Made by a program: the position numbers and the translations under genes. A stretch of DNA of 6,274 nucleotides. Source: an uncultured Bacillota bacterium. GTDB taxonomy: Bacteria > Bacillota > Sulfobacillia > UBA995 > UBA9673. The notes beneath the pieces are model-generated. The model was not told the DNA's origin. It searched no databases and saw only the letters and a list, made by a program, of their open reading frames with translations. Of the stretch, positions 6,024 to 6,274 are shown piece by piece; the first letter of the stretch is position 1; each line of letters starts with the position of its first letter. The DNA is taken from assembly GCA_937863905.1 (NCBI GenBank), contig CALMHV010000084.1, forward strand, positions 1 through 6,274, written 5' to 3'.

Positions 6024-6274
6024 CTAGGGCATCGGCATCTCCCTCGGGAGGTTCTTCATCTCCATCGTGCCGTGCGGGTTGTACTCGCACTCCAGGAGGA
6101 GGCCGTTGGGAGTGATGCTGGCCACGTAGAGCAGGGCGTAGCCAAGACCGGTGTGGTCGCGCAGGGCGTAGTACTGCCCCTGTAGGACCGGGCCCGCTCC
6201 ACCCGTGTAGCCCTCCTCCGGCACGTAGTCCCCGGGAAGGAGGTCGCTGAGACCCTTCGGCAGGAGTTGGATGC
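6024..6274 (-). CDS. C-terminal fragment of an unrecognised protein (N-terminus beyond right edge)
   Basis: An open frame enters from the right edge and ends at TAG 6024-6026, giving 82 residues. It has no stop upstream, so it is the tail of a longer protein; the internal GTG at 6224 is not needed as a start. The fragment reads as a soluble, beta-rich segment: GQYYALRDHTGLGYALLYVAS is followed by hydrophobic LLLE, one Cys in LECEYNPHG, and a Met-rich end (MEMKNLPREMPMP). There is no membrane span and no motif I recognise. Reality is supported by its direction matching all other genes and by the hairpin terminator placed 17 bases after its stop. It appears to belong to the preceding transcription unit rather than the M28-ABC operon. 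Function cannot be assigned. Confidence 0.65.
   Translation of the reverse strand, partial: IQLLPKGLSDLLPGDYVPEEGYTGGAGPVLQGQYYALRDHTGLGYALLYVASITPNGLLLECEYNPHGTMEMKNLPREMPMP

Overview
This is a high-GC bacterial window (about two-thirds G+C by eye, not computed). Every gene I can support lies on the minus strand, so transcription runs right to left. Purine-rich Shine-Dalgarno sites (GGAGGG, GAGGGGGG, AGGGGGAG), a TTG start, a GTG start and a Gram-positive-like set of exported zinc enzymes plus a two-gene ABC-2 exporter suggest a high-GC member of the Bacillota or a similar lineage. That assignment is inference; there is no rRNA or other marker gene here. I see no tRNA, CRISPR array, insertion sequence, long repeat or origin.

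Read in the direction of transcription, the right edge (6274-6024) carries the C-terminal 82 residues of an unrecognised protein. It is followed by a perfect 14-bp hairpin (5975-6006) that looks like its intrinsic terminator. After a non-coding gap of about 190 bases comes an apparent operon of five genes: (1) an M28-family zinc peptidase with an N-terminal anchor and about seven C-terminal membrane spans (5829-4015, GTG start); (2) an ABC transporter ATPase (3963-2944, TTG start); (3) its ABC-2 permease, with ATGA overlap (2947-2159); (4) a secreted HET-C/zinc-phospholipase-C-like protein with a C2-like C-terminal domain (2145-676), whose ribosome site abuts the permease stop; (5) a GntR-type helix-turn-helix regulator with a YhfZ-like C-terminal domain (656 to the left edge, cut off).

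The gaps between the five genes are 51, -4, 13 and 19 bases with no terminator-like structure, so co-transcription is likely. The combination is an exporter with two extracytoplasmic metal-dependent hydrolases, one membrane-bound and one secreted, plus a regulator. It could be a surface or extracellular lipid/peptide-processing module, but nothing in the sequence gives the substrate. The points most worth a second look are the Gly at the usual catalytic Glu position of the M28 peptidase, the alpha-toxin-like layout of the phospholipase-like protein, a Gly/Arg-rich insertion in the ATPase, and a hairpin next to the ribosome site at the head of the operon.
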